Of a DNA stretch of 64,000 nucleotides, positions 62,502-64,000 are shown piece after piece; position 1 is the first letter of the stretch, and every line of letters begins with the position of its first letter. The position numbers and the translations under genes are program-made. Origin of the DNA: Protopterus annectens (taxonomy: Eukaryota; Chordata; Ceratodontiformes; Protopteridae); NCBI RefSeq assembly GCF_019279795.1, contig NC_056739.1:18641292-18705291 (forward strand), written 5' to 3'. The notes under the pieces were generated by a model. The model was given only the letters and a program-made list of their open reading frames with translations, was not told where the DNA came from and did no database searches.

Positions 62502-62854
62502 TCATTAATTTTAAGATTAGTTGGTCAAATACATTTTTGGTTCTGTAAGAACTACTTCTTTGGAAATATATAGAGACAGTTTGTATAATACTTTATAAAA
62601 TAAAAAATGCAAGGCAACAATGGCACAAGTTGCAAGTAAAGTCCACCTGCTGCTAACATATCATGCTGTGGCAAGTTGCAACAGAGAACTGAACTAAAAA
62701 TACTGTACTGGCACACTTGCATAACAAATCAAACTCCACTCCATTTAAGTGCATTTAAGTATAAAAAACAAAAGTGTAAAAAAACACATCACACCCACAC
62801 AGGAATCACACAGTAACTGCTCTGCTTACAACACGGCACCGGCAACCACAAAAC
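62502..62854. other. AT-rich flanking DNA
   Basis: No coding frame, ITR or RNA gene seen. It starts TCATTAATTTTAAGATTAG, the genomic flank of the Z element. Just before the fold-back element it becomes (AC)-rich. Confidence 0.6.
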
Positions 62855-63365
62855 GGGTCTACTTCTTTTGACCTAACTTTCATTTGCCTGACACTCATTT
62901 GCCTGAGACCAAATGACGGAAATTTCATTTGTCTGACACTTCATTTGCCTGACACTTCATTTGCCTGACAAGTATTATTAGCAAGAAAATGGAATATGCC
63001 CCCTTCCCCACTGCAGTGTGACCCTGGAGTTAGAATATATAGTTAGGGGGTGTGTGGGGGTCACAGCCCCCCACAACGGGGGGTGGGGGGGTGAAGCCCC
63101 CCACTTACTTTTCTGTTACTAAGCAATATTACATCAAAAGTTAACAATATCATATGAAATGAAGTGGGGGGCTTCGCCCCCCACACCCCCCTAACTATAT
63201 ATTCTAACTCCAGGGTCACACTGCAGTGGGGAAGGGGGCATATTCCATTTTCTTGCTAATAATACTTGTCGTCAAATGAAGTGTCAGGCAAATGAAATTT
63301 CAGTCAAATGGGGTCAGGAAAATGAGTGTCAGGCAAATGAAAGTTAGGTCAAAAGAAGTAGACCC
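62855..63365. mobile_element. Fold-back MITE with 9-bp TSD (Mutator-like?)
   Basis: Begins GGGTCTACTTCTTTTGACCT and ends with its inverse AGGTCAAAAGAAGTAGACCC. The arms, about 195-255 bp, pair almost throughout (for example GAATATGCCCCCTTCCCCAC and GTGGGGAAGGGGGCATATTC), leaving a loop near 63105-63165. The left arm holds short direct repeats of CATTTGCCTGACACTT, one more than the right. Flanked by the exact 9-bp duplication CCACAAAAC (62846-62854 and 63366-63374). No transposase is encoded. A 9-bp duplication with long inverted repeats is typical of Mutator-like elements; that family assignment is inference. Confidence 0.9.
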
Positions 63366-64000
63366 CCACAAAACACATTCACATTCCTATAATACTACAA
63401 AGACAGTAACTACTATGCTTCATAACTGTCATTGATATGCAAAAGTAAGTAAAAGATATACTGTAAGAAACTTCTCTGTGTTGAAGATTTTCAGTCCATA
63501 TATTTCTAGTTAATCACTGTATAGTAATCAGATCAGACTATAGTAGTGGAAGTAGCGAACTTAAACTCATCTTAAGTCAAAACAAAACCGAAACAAAAAA
63601 TAATAGAAAATATATACTTGCACAGCATTACTAAGTATTCGAAAGTAATCCAAGCAAGGCAGGCAGTCTGTTTCCTGTTTCAGCAATGTGACACCTCATT
63701 CAATTCAGAAAGGTAAAAAAAAAAATTTCAAACCATTACCACACAGAAACCTAACAAAAGACATTCAGAAAAAACACCTGAAGAAATAGAAATACTAGAA
63801 ATGGAAAAAGAAGTACAAGAAAACAAACACAGTGGGCTATAAACATATTTCAAAACTGGCAAAAACCAAAAAAAAAAAAACTACAATATAGACTTGCACA
63901 CTATTATACCAGAAAACTTAAACACAATACTTGGAGAATTCTATGCTACAGTATGAAACACAAAAAGAAAAGAATATGTAATAAGTGCATTTGTATCCCT
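63366..64000. other. AT-rich flanking DNA
   Basis: After the 9-bp duplication, no ORF, repeat family or RNA gene is recognised. A-rich tracts near 63715-63725 and 63865-63880 are simple sequence. It is the only apparently single-copy DNA in the window besides 62502-62854. Confidence 0.6.

Noticed and set aside
62502..64000. Host exon in the non-DIRS part
   Set aside because: No open frame with a plausible protein or splice-like structure. The DNA is AT-rich apart from the fold-back element.

Overview
This window is a dense, multiply nested cluster of DIRS-type (tyrosine-recombinase) retrotransposons followed by about 1.5 kb of ordinary AT-rich DNA. I see no host gene. The elements have vertebrate DIRS features: a Ser/Pro/Glu-rich gag with a Cys/His N-terminus, a reverse transcriptase with YLDD, RNase H, a domain resembling phage Dam methylases, a tyrosine recombinase (YR), inverted terminal repeats (ITRs) and an internal complementary region (ICR), with no target-site duplications. 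Many stops are of the CGA-to-TGA type, as expected from cytosine methylation. A repeat-rich vertebrate genome, such as a salamander, other amphibian or another large genome, fits best; the species cannot be read from the sequence.

Nearly everything lies on the minus strand, so each element's 3' end (ITR, then ICR, then YR) is on the left and its gag and 5' ITR are on the right. I resolve at least ten elements and name them here by family. W (1-1643) sits in the RT of X1. X1 (from 1644) is split in its 5' leader by C1 (5361-29916). C1 is split six bases inside its left end by B1 (5367-23683). B1 is split by A1 (5580-11521) and, 14 bases from its right end, by B2 (17429-23669). Y1 (30068-34541) is the only plus-strand element. 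It abuts, tail to tail, the divergent low-GC element D1 (34542 to about 44545), which is split by A2 (35559-41466). E1 (about 44546-56142) is split in gag by A3 (47974-53934). A 5' terminus called Z (56143-62501) is split three bases from its end by B3 (56422-62498).

Each element would work as follows. Gag packages the RNA. RT/RNase H copies it. The ICR, which carries the complement of both element ends side by side, guides formation of a circle. YR then integrates the circle without duplicating the target. The empty sites reconstructed here support this: A1, A3, B2 and B3 each interrupt a sequence whose joined flanks match an uninterrupted relative. Every left flank that can be read ends in AA.

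The most intact copies are A1, A2 and A3 (open YR frames of 483, 471 and 483 residues), B3 (gag with a single stop) and Y1 (long open gag). Within each copy, sequence variants are shared among both ends and the ICR. A heptamer-like motif used repeatedly in the gag coding region is the same family-specific version found in that family's ITR.

From 62502 the DNA is AT-rich and apparently unique, except for a 511-bp near-perfect fold-back element (62855-63365) with an exact 9-bp target duplication, which suggests a Mutator-like MITE.
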